DNA of 64,000 bases, taken from Oscillospiraceae bacterium. Lineage in GTDB: Bacteria > Bacillota > Clostridia > Oscillospirales > SIG627. Of this stretch, positions 1 to 7,949 are shown one piece after another. The notes beneath the pieces are model-generated. The model was not told the DNA's origin. It did not search any database and saw only the letters and a list, made by a program, of their open reading frames with translations. The stretch's first letter is position 1, and every line of letters starts with the position of its first letter. The position numbers and the translations under genes were made by a program. The stretch spans positions 1 through 64,000 of the forward strand of contig SVTC01000009.1 in assembly GCA_015063985.1 (NCBI GenBank), read 5' to 3'.

Positions 1-41
1 TGAAGATTTCATCGTTGCCGCGCAACGATTTCATTAAACCA

Positions 42-94
42 ACAGAAAAAGAGATAACATTTCGGCTACGAACCGATTTGTTATCTCTTTCTGT
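42..94. repeat. Long imperfect hairpin without U-tract
   Basis: The left arm (ACAGAAAAAGAGATAACA) pairs with the right arm (TGTTATCTCTTTCTGT) apart from bulges, and an inner TCGG/CCGA pair extends the stem. Neither strand has a clear T-run after the stem, so a simple intrinsic terminator is unlikely. It could be a palindromic repeat element or an RNA structure of an upstream transcript. Confidence 0.5.
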
Positions 95-252
95 CGTTAT
101 AAGGGTTTGGGCTTAGCCCATATTTAAGTTTGACCAGTCAAATGCGATGCTTGCACTTTGCTCAAAGCATAAATTCTCCGCTAAAAACATCACCCATTAT
201 CGGGATGGTGTTTTTTCGGTATATAGCTCGCTTTTACACTACCAATGTCATA

Positions 253-382
253 AGCTTTTTGCCTGCTTTATTTCAAAAAGAGCACTTTTGTCATTTTGTA
301 AATCAGACCATCGGGGTATTTGTTCTATCTTTACTTTGTCGACATTAAAAGTTTTTTGCCTACTTTTTTTCAAAAAAGTAGG
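253..382. repeat. Two diverged copies of a terminator-like repeat
   Basis: Positions 253-285 and 349-382 share the pattern AG(C/T)TTTTTGCCT(G/A)CTTT, then TTTCAAAAA. The second copy is a clean inverted repeat (CCTACTTTTTT / AAAAAAGTAGG) and ends right at the stop codon of the GH20 gene. It may end that transcript or be a dispersed small repeat. Confidence 0.4.
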
Positions 383-2716
383 TCATTGGATAACGGATAC
401 AGAGCAGACCTTTATGCGGGGCTCGGCGTCGGAGCTTTCAAGGAGAGTGATGCGGGAGAGAGTCTTTTCAGAATCTGTAAGGAATTCAACCGTGTAGAGT
501 GACATATCCTCACCGAAGGGAGATTTCCAATGCTTGGAGCCGCAGAAAAAGTCTGTGGTGTAGCCGTTGTGACGGTAGAGGGGATTTTTGCAAATTGAGT
601 GCTGACGGCGATTGTAGTAGCCGATGTTCAAGGAGTTGTAAACGGGATGAACGTCCACCGTGCCGTCACTGTATTCGAAGCGGTATTCGGCAATGAGCTG
701 AGGATCGCTCCAAGGCTTGCGTACCAGATAACGGGTACACATATGCTCAATGCAGATGCTTTTAACCTTTTTATCAACGTTTATGCAGGGCATAGGAAGG
801 TATTTGGGAGGAAGCTCCACCTCCTCGTGTAAAAGCTCGGTGGATACAGCGCCTTTTTCAAGGGACGGGAAGGAGAAATTCTCCAGCTTTTCTCTGAATC
901 GCGGCATTTTTGCAGAAATGATCTTGTCGTATACCAAGGTAAGATCGGGACTGTAGCCTCTGCTGAGAAGCATCTGGGCGGTGAGAGCCATATCGAAGAA
1001 CTTGCCTTCTTTGGCAAGGCCTACGGGATTGGTGCCGACCCAGCCGGAGATCTGACCGCCGACTATACCCTTTTGATTGATTCTCTTGCAGTATCTGGGG
1101 AAATGGCTTGAATAAAGGTTTCCGAAGGCAACCTTGAAGCCCTTGTCCAAGAGATTTGTTTCTATATCCTTGTCGGTATGGAAATACCAGATGAAATCCA
1201 GAAGAAGAATATCCTTGGGGATCATATCGATAGCTCTGGGGGTGCGATATTTTGTGACGGGCTGGAGCATATCGGCCCACATCATCATTTTCAAGCCTCT
1301 TGCTTTGAGATAATCGTAGATCCTTTGAACGTCCTGAGCAAAAAGCACTGCGGGATCCTTATCCTTGCAGATCTTGCAAACGCCGATCTCGTATACCTCG
1401 TCGTGTCCCATATGAACGTATTCCACGGGGCGGAATACAGCTATTATTTCATCAAGGAGATCGAAAAGCAACTCGTAGCTTTTGGGATTGGACGGACAGT
1501 AGCAGTGGCGGTAGAATTTTTCGGGGCGCATATCCTCCACTCTGGTGTCTATCTCGGAGCTAACGGTATTTTCCTCCACTTCGGCTATCTCCGGATGGGC
1601 GTAGGTCATAAATTGAACGTGGCCGAGACTTTGAACCTCCGGAACGGGCTCTATGGCGAAGGATCTGACGTAGTCCACGAAATCCGCAACGCTCTTCTGA
1701 CTCACGGTCTTGCCGTTGCCAACCGAGCCGTGGGGAAAGGGAGGGAGCTCCTTGCGCTTACCCTTTGCGTAGGCATCGGCTGTCATTTGGTTTATTTCCG
1801 GATGACTCTTGTATTCAAAGGCGCCCGCTAATTCAACAATAAGCATATTGTATCCCAATGGAGAAATGTAGTACTTTATAAAGCGCTTTGCAAACTCCAT
1901 TTCGCTTTCACCGGGAAGATAAATGTGAACGCCTCTGAAGGGGTTTGCGGGCGAATCGCTAAGCTCGGCGCAGCGCACACCTTCGTCGGAGAAAAGCTTA
2001 ACGAGAGCTTCTGCAGCCATAACAAAGCCTCTTTCGTCGGATGCCTTGAGCACTACTCCGTTGGGACGAACTGACACTGTATATGCGTTGTAGGAAAGGG
2101 AGGAGTCTGAAATAAACTCCACAAAGCCCTCTGACGAGGGAAAGGATACGACGCCGCTTTCCTCAAAAAGCTTTTCGCAAAATACCGCCGCAGCCTTTTG
2201 GGAAGGCTCGTTGCAGGTATGGGATGCCAGCCTTTCAAAGCTTACGGTGCCGTTGGCATAGGTAAGCCTTTGGGGAATTGGGAAAATACTGTCATCAAAA
2301 TCCACCGCGCCGAAAATGGATGCACATTTAACCTCAATGCCCGAAAAATCGGTCACTATTCTGACAATAAGCTTGTCAGTGATAACACCTGCCTCAAGCT
2401 CGAGGCAGGTACTGTTGCAAAAGGCCGAGCTTTCGGCCCTATGGCAGTGCAATACGGTGGAATCGCTGCCGTCGATAAGAGTAACGGACCTTATTCCCGA
2501 TCCCGCAAGCTCGAGCTTCAATACACTTACAAAGGCTTTCTCGGAAAGGTCGAAATGTATATCAGCGCCCATATCCCAAACGTTGTCCCACTTTATTTTC
2601 AAGGTTCTGTTGTCAAATAGATAGCCTGCCTTTTCCAAGGGAAGCTGTTTTTGTCCTTCGCATTGAGTAACACGCTGGGCAATATTCAAAAAATCCGTAA
2701 GACGTCCTAATCTCAT
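383..2716 (-). CDS. Glycoside hydrolase family 20 (beta-N-acetylhexosaminidase-like)
   Basis: This 777-residue protein has the GH20 layout: an N-terminal beta-rich part, a GH20b-like alpha/beta domain, then a TIM barrel with the motif HMGHDEVYEIG. In that motif D439-E440 match the catalytic Asp-Glu pair of the substrate-assisted hexosaminidases. Such enzymes release terminal N-acetylhexosamine from glycans. No signal peptide is seen, so it probably acts inside the cell. I chose the ATG at 2716 because AAGGAG lies 7 bases upstream; a longer frame reaches 2788 but would cross the promoter. The gene is divergent from the EEP-family gene. The exact substrate is not readable from the sequence. Confidence 0.85.
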   Translation of the reverse strand: MRLGRLTDFLNIAQRVTQCEGQKQLPLEKAGYLFDNRTLKIKWDNVWDMGADIHFDLSEKAFVSVLKLELAGSGIRSVTLIDGSDSTVLHCHRAESSAFCNSTCLELEAGVITDKLIVRIVTDFSGIEVKCASIFGAVDFDDSIFPIPQRLTYANGTVSFERLASHTCNEPSQKAAAVFCEKLFEESGVVSFPSSEGFVEFISDSSLSYNAYTVSVRPNGVVLKASDERGFVMAAEALVKLFSDEGVRCAELSDSPANPFRGVHIYLPGESEMEFAKRFIKYYISPLGYNMLIVELAGAFEYKSHPEINQMTADAYAKGKRKELPPFPHGSVGNGKTVSQKSVADFVDYVRSFAIEPVPEVQSLGHVQFMTYAHPEIAEVEENTVSSEIDTRVEDMRPEKFYRHCYCPSNPKSYELLFDLLDEIIAVFRPVEYVHMGHDEVYEIGVCKICKDKDPAVLFAQDVQRIYDYLKARGLKMMMWADMLQPVTKYRTPRAIDMIPKDILLLDFIWYFHTDKDIETNLLDKGFKVAFGNLYSSHFPRYCKRINQKGIVGGQISGWVGTNPVGLAKEGKFFDMALTAQMLLSRGYSPDLTLVYDKIISAKMPRFREKLENFSFPSLEKGAVSTELLHEEVELPPKYLPMPCINVDKKVKSICIEHMCTRYLVRKPWSDPQLIAEYRFEYSDGTVDVHPVYNSLNIGYYNRRQHSICKNPLYRHNGYTTDFFCGSKHWKSPFGEDMSLYTVEFLTDSEKTLSRITLLESSDAEPRIKVCSVSVIQ

Positions 2717-2742
2717 TACAATTCTCCTTAGCAGTTTTTCAC

Positions 2743-2771
2743 AGTATATCACATAAATAAAGAAAAGTAAA
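2743..2771 (-). promoter_or_regulatory. Putative sigma-A promoter of the GH20 gene
   Basis: On the minus strand TTTACT (2766-2771) is separated by 17 bases from TATACT (2743-2748), about 30 bases before the chosen ATG at 2716. It lies inside the longer upstream frame, which supports the shorter start. Confidence 0.55.
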
Positions 2772-2794
2772 GGGGCATTGTCATACACTATGGG

Positions 2795-2823
2795 TTGACA
2801 AAGCCGCTTTTTGATAGTATTAT
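2795..2823 (+). promoter_or_regulatory. Putative sigma-A promoter of the EEP-family gene
   Basis: A consensus TTGACA (2795-2800), a 17-base spacer and TATTAT (2818-2823) lie just before the ATG at 2851. The ribosome binding site AGGAG follows the predicted start of transcription. Confidence 0.75.
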
Positions 2824-2850
2824 ATAGGTATTAATAGTAGGAGAAACGTT

Positions 2851-3597
2851 ATGAAGGTACTTAGCTTTAACATTCGTTGTGCAGACGATCCCAACGGCCA
2901 TTCCAAGCAGGAGCGCGCCCCCAGGATCAAAAGCATTATTGATCAATATGACCCCGATCTTATGGGATTTCAAGAGGTGACCGAGAAGTGGCTCGGATAC
3001 ATAGAGGCGGATTATCTTGAAAAATACGGTATGTATTCTCTTTTCAGATGCTCTGATCCCGACAGAGAAGCCGCCACCATCTTCTATAAGAAGGAGCTTT
3101 TTGAATTGAAGGATTGCTCCACCTTCTGGTATTCCGATACCCCCGACGTTCCCAGTAAGGGCTGGTGCAGCTGGGGTCATTACAGAGTGTGCAGCTGGGC
3201 ATTGCTTACCGAAAAGGCTTCGGGAAAGGACGTGCTTTATCTGAATACCCACTACGGCTTTTCTGATAAGTGCCAGCTTGATTCCACTGAGCTTGTTTTT
3301 AAGTTTTTGGAAGAAAAGAAGGCCGACAGAGTGATATTCACCGGCGACTTCAATATGACTCCCGATACTCCCGCATATAAGCTTATGACTGAAAGACTCA
3401 AGGATGCCAATGCTCTTACCACGAAGGATAAGGAGAGGACCTTCCACGGATATACCACCGATAAGGGCTGCGTGATAGATTACTGCTTTGTGGACGGAAA
3501 GCTTACAGTGGAATCATCTCAGGTAATAAGGACTACTTATGACGGAAAGTATCCCTCCGACCACTATCCCGTTCTTACCGAGATAAGCTTGAACTGA
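2851..3597 (+). CDS. Endonuclease/exonuclease/phosphatase (EEP) family hydrolase
   Basis: This 248-residue protein carries the full set of EEP signatures: FNIRC at the N-terminus, FQEV (metal-binding Glu), NTHYG, GDFNMTP (Asp-Asn pair near residue 165), DYCFV and PSDHYPV (catalytic Asp-His) near the C-terminus. Members cleave phosphodiester or phosphomonoester bonds in nucleic acids, inositides or sphingomyelin. Small stand-alone cytosolic members in gut anaerobes often sit near glycan genes, and their substrates are mostly unknown. It has its own strong promoter and is divergent from the GH20 gene. No secretion signal is visible. Confidence 0.85.
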   Translation: MKVLSFNIRCADDPNGHSKQERAPRIKSIIDQYDPDLMGFQEVTEKWLGYIEADYLEKYGMYSLFRCSDPDREAATIFYKKELFELKDCSTFWYSDTPDVPSKGWCSWGHYRVCSWALLTEKASGKDVLYLNTHYGFSDKCQLDSTELVFKFLEEKKADRVIFTGDFNMTPDTPAYKLMTERLKDANALTTKDKERTFHGYTTDKGCVIDYCFVDGKLTVESSQVIRTTYDGKYPSDHYPVLTEISLN

Positions 3598-3600
3598 TAT

Positions 3601-4971
3601 TCAATTTTTCAAAAAATCCATATAGCTTTGATTCTTCGGCTCCTTGAAAAAGGAAGCATAGACCTTTGTTGTCGGTAGCTTCTTCTCGCAGTAGGGAGTC
3701 TGAGGTAAAAAGGGAAGGCTCATTATGCCATATCTTAAAGCATCGGGAGCGTGAGTCAGCTCGTGGGGAGTTGAGCACACGTCCTCCGCAACGCAAGGAT
3801 CAAAGCAAAGCCTCGGCAGGGTTCTAATAAGATTCGTGCAGGCGGGGAAGATCTTCAAAAAGGCTTCTCCGTCTTTCTTTGCGGCAAGAAATTCTCTGAG
3901 TCTGCGCCATCCGGCTATTCTTTCGTTGTCGGCGGGAACAAGCCCCGTAAGTCCCGAGCTTCTAAGAATATCAAAGCCCGTTTTGCCGCTGTCTTGCCTT
4001 CTGCCTCCAAGGTCGGGGCTGGCTGCTATGTATCTGAGCTTGTCATCTCCGTTTGCCTCGGTGATCCTGCTTGCAGCGTCAGAAAGGATAAGATCCGGCA
4101 TATAAAGCTCTCTGTATACCGCAAGAGTGCTGTGGTCGGGCGGGTATGCAAGCCAAAGGCAGGCGGTCATATCAAGACCGTAGTCAAGGCAGGCAAATCT
4201 TGTCCAGCTCTTGGGGATCTCGAAGGGCTCGCAAACGTGTATGCTTCTGTCAAACTCACCAAAATACTGCCCCTCAAAGGCATCCCAATCCCCGTAAAGC
4301 ATTGCCCTTTTTCTCAGCTCCGGCAGACTTTGCAGGTTTTTCAGGTACTCGGGGTTGTTTTCCATAAGGTAGAGGTTGTCAAAGACCGTCGAGGGAATGA
4401 AATCGTAATCCTCCTCGTCCTCCCCTTCGCGATAGTCTCTGTCGATAAAAAGCCTTTTTATCCAGGAGTGCCCCACTCCACCGGGATTGCAGGTAAAATA
4501 CATTCTCGGGACGAATCTTTCCTTCATCATTCCCGACAATCTGCAGCATTCGGTCATTGCGGTGTATTGGCTTTCGGTAAACTGTGTTGCCTCCTCCATA
4601 CCTATCACCTCGTAGCTTTGCCCTTGATACTGCAAGGTGTCGGCATCGTCGGAAAGGTAGCCCAGCTTGATCCTGCTTTGGTTGGGAAAAAGAAACTCCT
4701 TTGTGGATTCCTTGTAGGTGGCTATGCCGTTTAATATACGGCGAAGCGGATTTATGTGGTTTTCCCTAAGCTCGGGATAGGTCCTTCTTAATAAAAGTAT
4801 CTGTATACCCGAATATTTCAGTGCCAGAAGCACAAGCTTTGTTCTCATTGCAAAGCTTTTGCCACCGCCTCTTGCCCCTCCGTAGGCAATTCGCCTTTTT
4901 TGCGAAAGGAAAAAGCGCTCCTGCGGAGGATAGGGCTTTACCGAATCCAGGTAATGTAGTAGTTTTTTCAA
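3601..4971 (-). CDS. terL: Phage terminase large subunit (orphan)
   Basis: The 456-residue protein matches the DNA-packaging motor of tailed phages. Walker A is GGARGGGKS (residues 31-39), Walker B is EVIGMEEAT (121-129), and the nuclease domain keeps its acidic residues at D263 (ACLDYG), D320 (SPDLGG) and D410 (HAPDALRYG). All catalytic positions seem intact and the length is normal. I chose the TTG at 4971 because AAGGAGG sits 4 bases upstream; the longer TTG start at 5004 would overlap the opposite-strand thiT promoter. No portal, capsid or tail gene follows. The matching small subunit lies on the same strand at 5779, with thiT wedged between on the other strand. Confidence 0.88.
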   Translation of the reverse strand: MKKLLHYLDSVKPYPPQERFFLSQKRRIAYGGARGGGKSFAMRTKLVLLALKYSGIQILLLRRTYPELRENHINPLRRILNGIATYKESTKEFLFPNQSRIKLGYLSDDADTLQYQGQSYEVIGMEEATQFTESQYTAMTECCRLSGMMKERFVPRMYFTCNPGGVGHSWIKRLFIDRDYREGEDEEDYDFIPSTVFDNLYLMENNPEYLKNLQSLPELRKRAMLYGDWDAFEGQYFGEFDRSIHVCEPFEIPKSWTRFACLDYGLDMTACLWLAYPPDHSTLAVYRELYMPDLILSDAASRITEANGDDKLRYIAASPDLGGRRQDSGKTGFDILRSSGLTGLVPADNERIAGWRRLREFLAAKKDGEAFLKIFPACTNLIRTLPRLCFDPCVAEDVCSTPHELTHAPDALRYGIMSLPFLPQTPYCEKKLPTTKVYASFFKEPKNQSYMDFLKN

Positions 4972-4997
4972 AATTCCTCCTTTTGTTTTTCGGGATA

Positions 4998-5026
4998 TTG
5001 ACAAAGTCTTAAAACAGTGGTATAAT
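4998..5026 (+). promoter_or_regulatory. Consensus sigma-A promoter of the riboswitch-thiT unit
   Basis: TTGACA (4998-5003), 17 bases, TATAAT (5021-5026). It lies within 30 bases of the terL start codon on the opposite strand, so transcription of the two genes is likely to interfere. Confidence 0.85.
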
Positions 5027-5044
5027 CCAAGTGTAAAATATTGT

Positions 5045-5110
5045 AGGGGTGCCTGTCACGGCTGAGATCATACCCTTTAACCTGATACGGACAATACCGT
5101 CGGAGGGAAC
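5045..5110 (+). ncRNA. TPP riboswitch (THI element) aptamer
   Basis: The conserved THI-box blocks are all present in order: GGGGTGCC, GGCTGAGA, ACCCTTTAACCTGAT, a short P3-like insert, then CGGAGGGAA. This aptamer binds thiamine pyrophosphate. It sits between a consensus promoter and a terminator hairpin ahead of a ThiT-like gene, so thiamine sufficiency should shut off thiamine uptake. Confidence 0.95.
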
Positions 5111-5171
5111 AAATCATAAGCGAAGCTTTATCTTCATTTTCCTCCGCTCTGCATTGACGCAGAGTTTTTTT
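5101..5171 (+). terminator. TPP riboswitch expression platform (terminator/antiterminator)
   Basis: CTCTGC (5147-5152) and GCAGAG (5159-5164) form a stem followed by seven T, a typical intrinsic terminator. CGGAGG at 5101-5106, part of the aptamer 3' side, is complementary to CCTCCG at 5141-5146, giving a plausible alternative pairing when no ligand is bound. The exact antiterminator fold is inferred. Confidence 0.8.
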
Positions 5172-5188
5172 ATTTACAGGAGAAGACC

Positions 5189-5782
5189 ATGAAACAAAAC
5201 AAAACTCAAACCCTTGCCCAATGTGCAATTCTTGTCAGCCTGAGCTTCGTGCTGAGCTACGTCCGCCTGATAACCATGCCCATGGAGGGCTCTGTTACGC
5301 TTATGAGTATGCTTCCCGTTATGCTCATAGGAATAAGATTCGGCTTAAAATGGGGCATTGCAAGCTCTTTTTGCTATGCCGTGCTGCAGCTTATACAGTC
5401 AATAACGGTGGGCGGCCTGTTTTCTTGGGGCTTAAGCCCCTTGAGTCTTATTGCGTGCATTATTCTGGACTACCTTTTACCCTTCACTCTCTTGGGCATA
5501 ACCGGACTTGTGAAAAATAAAACTCTCTTCAAGATAATGGCCTCTATCATCGGAGCGGTTTTCTTGCGTTTTATATGCCATACCGTGTCAGGGGCTGTGA
5601 TCTTTTCCATAATAACAAAGACCGTGGATATTTTCTCCCATTCGGTCACCTTTACCGATTCCTGGCTTTATTCAATTTGTTATAACGGCTTTTACCTTGC
5701 ACCGGAGCTGATACTGACTCTTATCGGAGCATATCTGCTGATCAAGATACCGGCTGCGAAAAGGCTGCTTTTAGAGCTCTAA
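5189..5782 (+). CDS. thiT: Thiamine ECF transporter substrate-binding subunit ThiT
   Basis: The 197-residue protein is almost entirely hydrophobic, with about six membrane segments, as in the S-components of energy-coupling factor transporters. The TPP riboswitch directly upstream fixes the ligand class. The EcfA/EcfT energising module is not in this window and is presumably shared and encoded elsewhere. The start at 5189 has AGGAG seven bases upstream. The stop overlaps the stop region of the opposite-strand terS gene by 4 bases, so the unit is packed tightly between the two terminase genes. Confidence 0.9.
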   Translation: MKQNKTQTLAQCAILVSLSFVLSYVRLITMPMEGSVTLMSMLPVMLIGIRFGLKWGIASSFCYAVLQLIQSITVGGLFSWGLSPLSLIACIILDYLLPFTLLGITGLVKNKTLFKIMASIIGAVFLRFICHTVSGAVIFSIITKTVDIFSHSVTFTDSWLYSICYNGFYLAPELILTLIGAYLLIKIPAAKRLLLEL

Positions 5783-6165
5783 TTTGCCCAATGCTCCTTA
5801 CCGCTTTCCTTAAGAGCTTCACTTGGATCCCACTCCTCTCCTTGAGTCCTGCCCCATCTTCTGAAGTTTACCTCTAAGAATAATTTTGCGCCTTGATAAT
5901 ATTCCTTGGAAAAAAGCTTTTCCTCGGCGTTCTCTTCTATCTTCATCAGGCTTTTTTCAATGAGCTCTCTTGTTTTTTTATCCTTAAAGGAGTAAAGCTC
6001 CTCCCTGGACGAAAGCCCCAAGGCCAAGGCGAGCCCGGTTACCGTAAGCGGCCTTATATATACCGAGGTATCCACGCCATCTTGCTCTTGGACTTTTGGA
6101 TCGCTGCGCTTGGAAAAATATTCGCTTATCTGTTTTTTTACCGTTTCGTAATCTCTTTTTTTCAC
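5779..6165 (-). CDS. terS: Phage terminase small subunit-like protein (orphan)
   Basis: This 128-residue protein resembles the small terminase/DNA-packaging gp3-type family, which recognises phage DNA and hands it to the large subunit. Visible features are a basic N-terminus, a helix-turn-helix-like stretch around LTVTGLALALGLSSREELY (residues 40-58), and a C-terminal RRWGR motif. The start is a GTG at 6165 with AAGGGG about 9 bases upstream. terL lies on the same strand about 800 bp downstream, beyond the antisense thiT unit. The family assignment comes from sequence character and the terL partner, so it is less certain than terL. Confidence 0.7.
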   Translation of the reverse strand: MKKRDYETVKKQISEYFSKRSDPKVQEQDGVDTSVYIRPLTVTGLALALGLSSREELYSFKDKKTRELIEKSLMKIEENAEEKLFSKEYYQGAKLFLEVNFRRWGRTQGEEWDPSEALKESGKEHWAN

Positions 6166-6253
6166 TGCTTTGTCCCCTTATTTTGTTTTTCTTAGATTAA
6201 CACTCATTTGCACTGACATTCAAGGACTTTTATAAATATTTTTCTTAAAACTA

Positions 6254-6282
6254 TTGAAAATCTTCGACGTTTATTATATAAT
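6254..6282 (+). promoter_or_regulatory. Putative sigma-A promoter of the mgtC-like pair
   Basis: TTGAAA (6254-6259), 17 bases, TATAAT (6277-6282). The first coding start is at 6429, giving an untranslated leader of about 140 bases, which is long for this window. Confidence 0.7.
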
Positions 6283-6428
6283 ATTTGGTATCACTATCAA
6301 ATTGTTTTTTCGATATCGGTTCCAAAGCTTACAGACAGTCAGATGCATCTTTTTTTGAATCAAAGCATATTGTGGATTGTTGAGCTTTGAGCACCTTCGA
6401 ATTTTGTTATGAACGGAGAAGAGCTTTA

Positions 6429-7157
6429 ATGACCGCTTTACTTGAATACCTGCGCGACTTTAATCTGGTCAGCGTGGCAGTCAGACTTTTCCTTGCCGCA
6501 TTACTGGGAGGAATGATAGGTCTTGAAAGAGGAAGGAAGCGCCGTCCCGCGGGCTTTCGTACGTATATGCTGGTTTGTATGGGCTCTGCCGCCTGTATGA
6601 TACTGAGCCAGTATCTGACAGAAATGATCGATACCCATTGGTCGGCTATAGTATCCACCTTTGATTTTTCCGTTTCCACCGATGCCAGCCGTTTCGGAGC
6701 ACAGTGTATCAACGGAATCGGTTTTCTCGGCGCAGGAACTATCGTCATTACCGGAACCAGCCAGGTCAAGGGCTTGACCACCGCAGCAGGACTGTGGGCA
6801 TCTGCCTGCTTGGGTCTTGCGGCAGGCGTCGGCTTTTACGAAGCCGTGGTGCCTGCGGCGATCCTCATTCTTTTGACCATTACCGTTTTCACACATATCG
6901 AATCGGGCCTGGTATCAATGTCAAAGAATATGGACGTGCTTGTGGAATTTGAGCATATCGATGATCTGGGCACGGTCATTCGCGCCCTTAAGGATGAGCA
7001 GGCGAAGATCTATGACGTTGAAGTCAACAAGCGCAGTGTATCCATGGGCAATCCCAGCGCCGTGTTTTCGGTAGTGCTGGATAAGCGCCGCCGTCACAGT
7101 GATATCGTCAGTATTCTTGCCGATATTGATTGTGTAAGCTCCGTAGAAGAAATATAA
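6429..7157 (+). CDS. MgtC/SapB family membrane protein, copy 1
   Basis: The 242-residue protein has four or five N-terminal membrane segments with the family signature GLERGRKRRPAGFRT, then a soluble ACT-like C-terminal domain of about 80 residues. The MgtC/SapB family is linked to growth in low magnesium and to regulation of membrane ATPases, not proven transport. The ATG at 6429 is preceded by GGAGAAGAG; a longer frame from 6387 has no ribosome binding site. A second paralogue starts 14 bases after its stop, so the two are co-transcribed. Confidence 0.85.
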   Translation: MTALLEYLRDFNLVSVAVRLFLAALLGGMIGLERGRKRRPAGFRTYMLVCMGSAACMILSQYLTEMIDTHWSAIVSTFDFSVSTDASRFGAQCINGIGFLGAGTIVITGTSQVKGLTTAAGLWASACLGLAAGVGFYEAVVPAAILILLTITVFTHIESGLVSMSKNMDVLVEFEHIDDLGTVIRALKDEQAKIYDVEVNKRSVSMGNPSAVFSVVLDKRRRHSDIVSILADIDCVSSVEEI

Positions 7158-7170
7158 GGAGGGTGCAAAA

Positions 7171-7860
7171 ATGTTATGGTGTCTTAACTTTATCAGAGAG
7201 CTTGACATGCTTGGCATTATGTGCCGTCTTTTGGCTGCATTGATATGCGGAGGAATAGTGGGACTGGAAAGAGAGATAAAGCGCCGTCCCGCAGGCTTCA
7301 GAACTCATATTCTCATTTGCGTAGGTGCGTCTCTTACCACACTGACAAGTCAGTTTCTCCTTCTCGAGCTCGGCTATTTTACCGACCTTGCCCGTCTCGG
7401 CGCACAGGTTATCGCAGGCATCGGTTTCATCGGTGCGGGCTGTATTATAGTAACGAAAAACCGCCGTGTAAAGGGACTTACCACCGCGGCAGGTCTGTGG
7501 GTTGCCGCTATTGTCGGCCTCTGTTGCGGTGCCGGTCACGTCGAAGCCGCATTTTTGGTAACACTGCTTATCCTTTTTGCAGAGCTGGTTCTCTCAAAGC
7601 TTGAATATTGGATAGTCTCCACCTCAAGAGTTATAAATCTCTACGTTGAATACACAAAAAAAGATGACCTTGATCAGATCCTTGAAAAGCTCAAGGAGAA
7701 GAGGGTCACCGTTATGGATATTCAGATCACAAAAAATGCATCGGGCACCTTGAAAAAGCCCTGTGCCATATTCAGTCTTGAGCTGAAAAACACAAAGGCC
7801 TCTCACCTCATCACCTCCATATCAAGAATCGAAGGTGTTTTATCCGTGGAAGAGCTTTAA
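7171..7860 (+). CDS. MgtC/SapB family membrane protein, copy 2
   Basis: This 229-residue paralogue of the upstream gene repeats the signature GLEREIKRRPAGFRT, the RLGAQVIAGIGFIGAG block and the ACT-like C-terminal domain. AAGGAGG lies 8 bases before the ATG. The pair ends at a strong terminator (7867-7894), making a two-gene operon. The two proteins have diverged clearly but keep the same layout, so they may form a heteromer or respond to different conditions; that is inference. Confidence 0.85.
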   Translation: MLWCLNFIRELDMLGIMCRLLAALICGGIVGLEREIKRRPAGFRTHILICVGASLTTLTSQFLLLELGYFTDLARLGAQVIAGIGFIGAGCIIVTKNRRVKGLTTAAGLWVAAIVGLCCGAGHVEAAFLVTLLILFAELVLSKLEYWIVSTSRVINLYVEYTKKDDLDQILEKLKEKRVTVMDIQITKNASGTLKKPCAIFSLELKNTKASHLITSISRIEGVLSVEEL

Positions 7861-7866
7861 TGATCT

Positions 7867-7896
7867 TACCGCCCGACGTCGGGCGGTATTTTTTTC
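7867..7896 (+). terminator. Strong intrinsic terminator after the mgtC-like pair
   Basis: A perfect 11-bp palindromic stem (TACCGCCCGAC / GTCGGGCGGTA) is followed by a T-run. Confidence 0.9.
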
Positions 7897-7949
7897 ACCC
7901 GAGATAATAAAAAGCATATACTGTCAACAAAACAAATAAGGACAGATAT

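Larger units (their letters stand above)
1..382. other. Non-coding region with several inverted repeats
   Basis: No convincing gene is present. Short open frames here lack ribosome binding sites and resemble nothing I recognise. The stretch holds a short perfect hairpin at 11-29 (ATCGTTGC / GCAACGAT), a long imperfect hairpin at 42-94, and two related copies of a T-rich/A-rich inverted repeat at 253-285 and 349-382, the second abutting the stop codon of the minus-strand GH20 gene. The upstream gene lies outside the window. Confidence 0.6.

Noticed and set aside
130-502. Short plus-strand open frames near the window start
   Set aside because: No ribosome binding sites, overlap with inverted repeats and with the 3' end of the GH20 gene on the other strand.
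6343-6390. Possible 15-residue leader peptide in the mgtC-like leader
   Set aside because: The ATG has no ribosome binding site and the peptide is not proline-rich or otherwise suggestive of attenuation.
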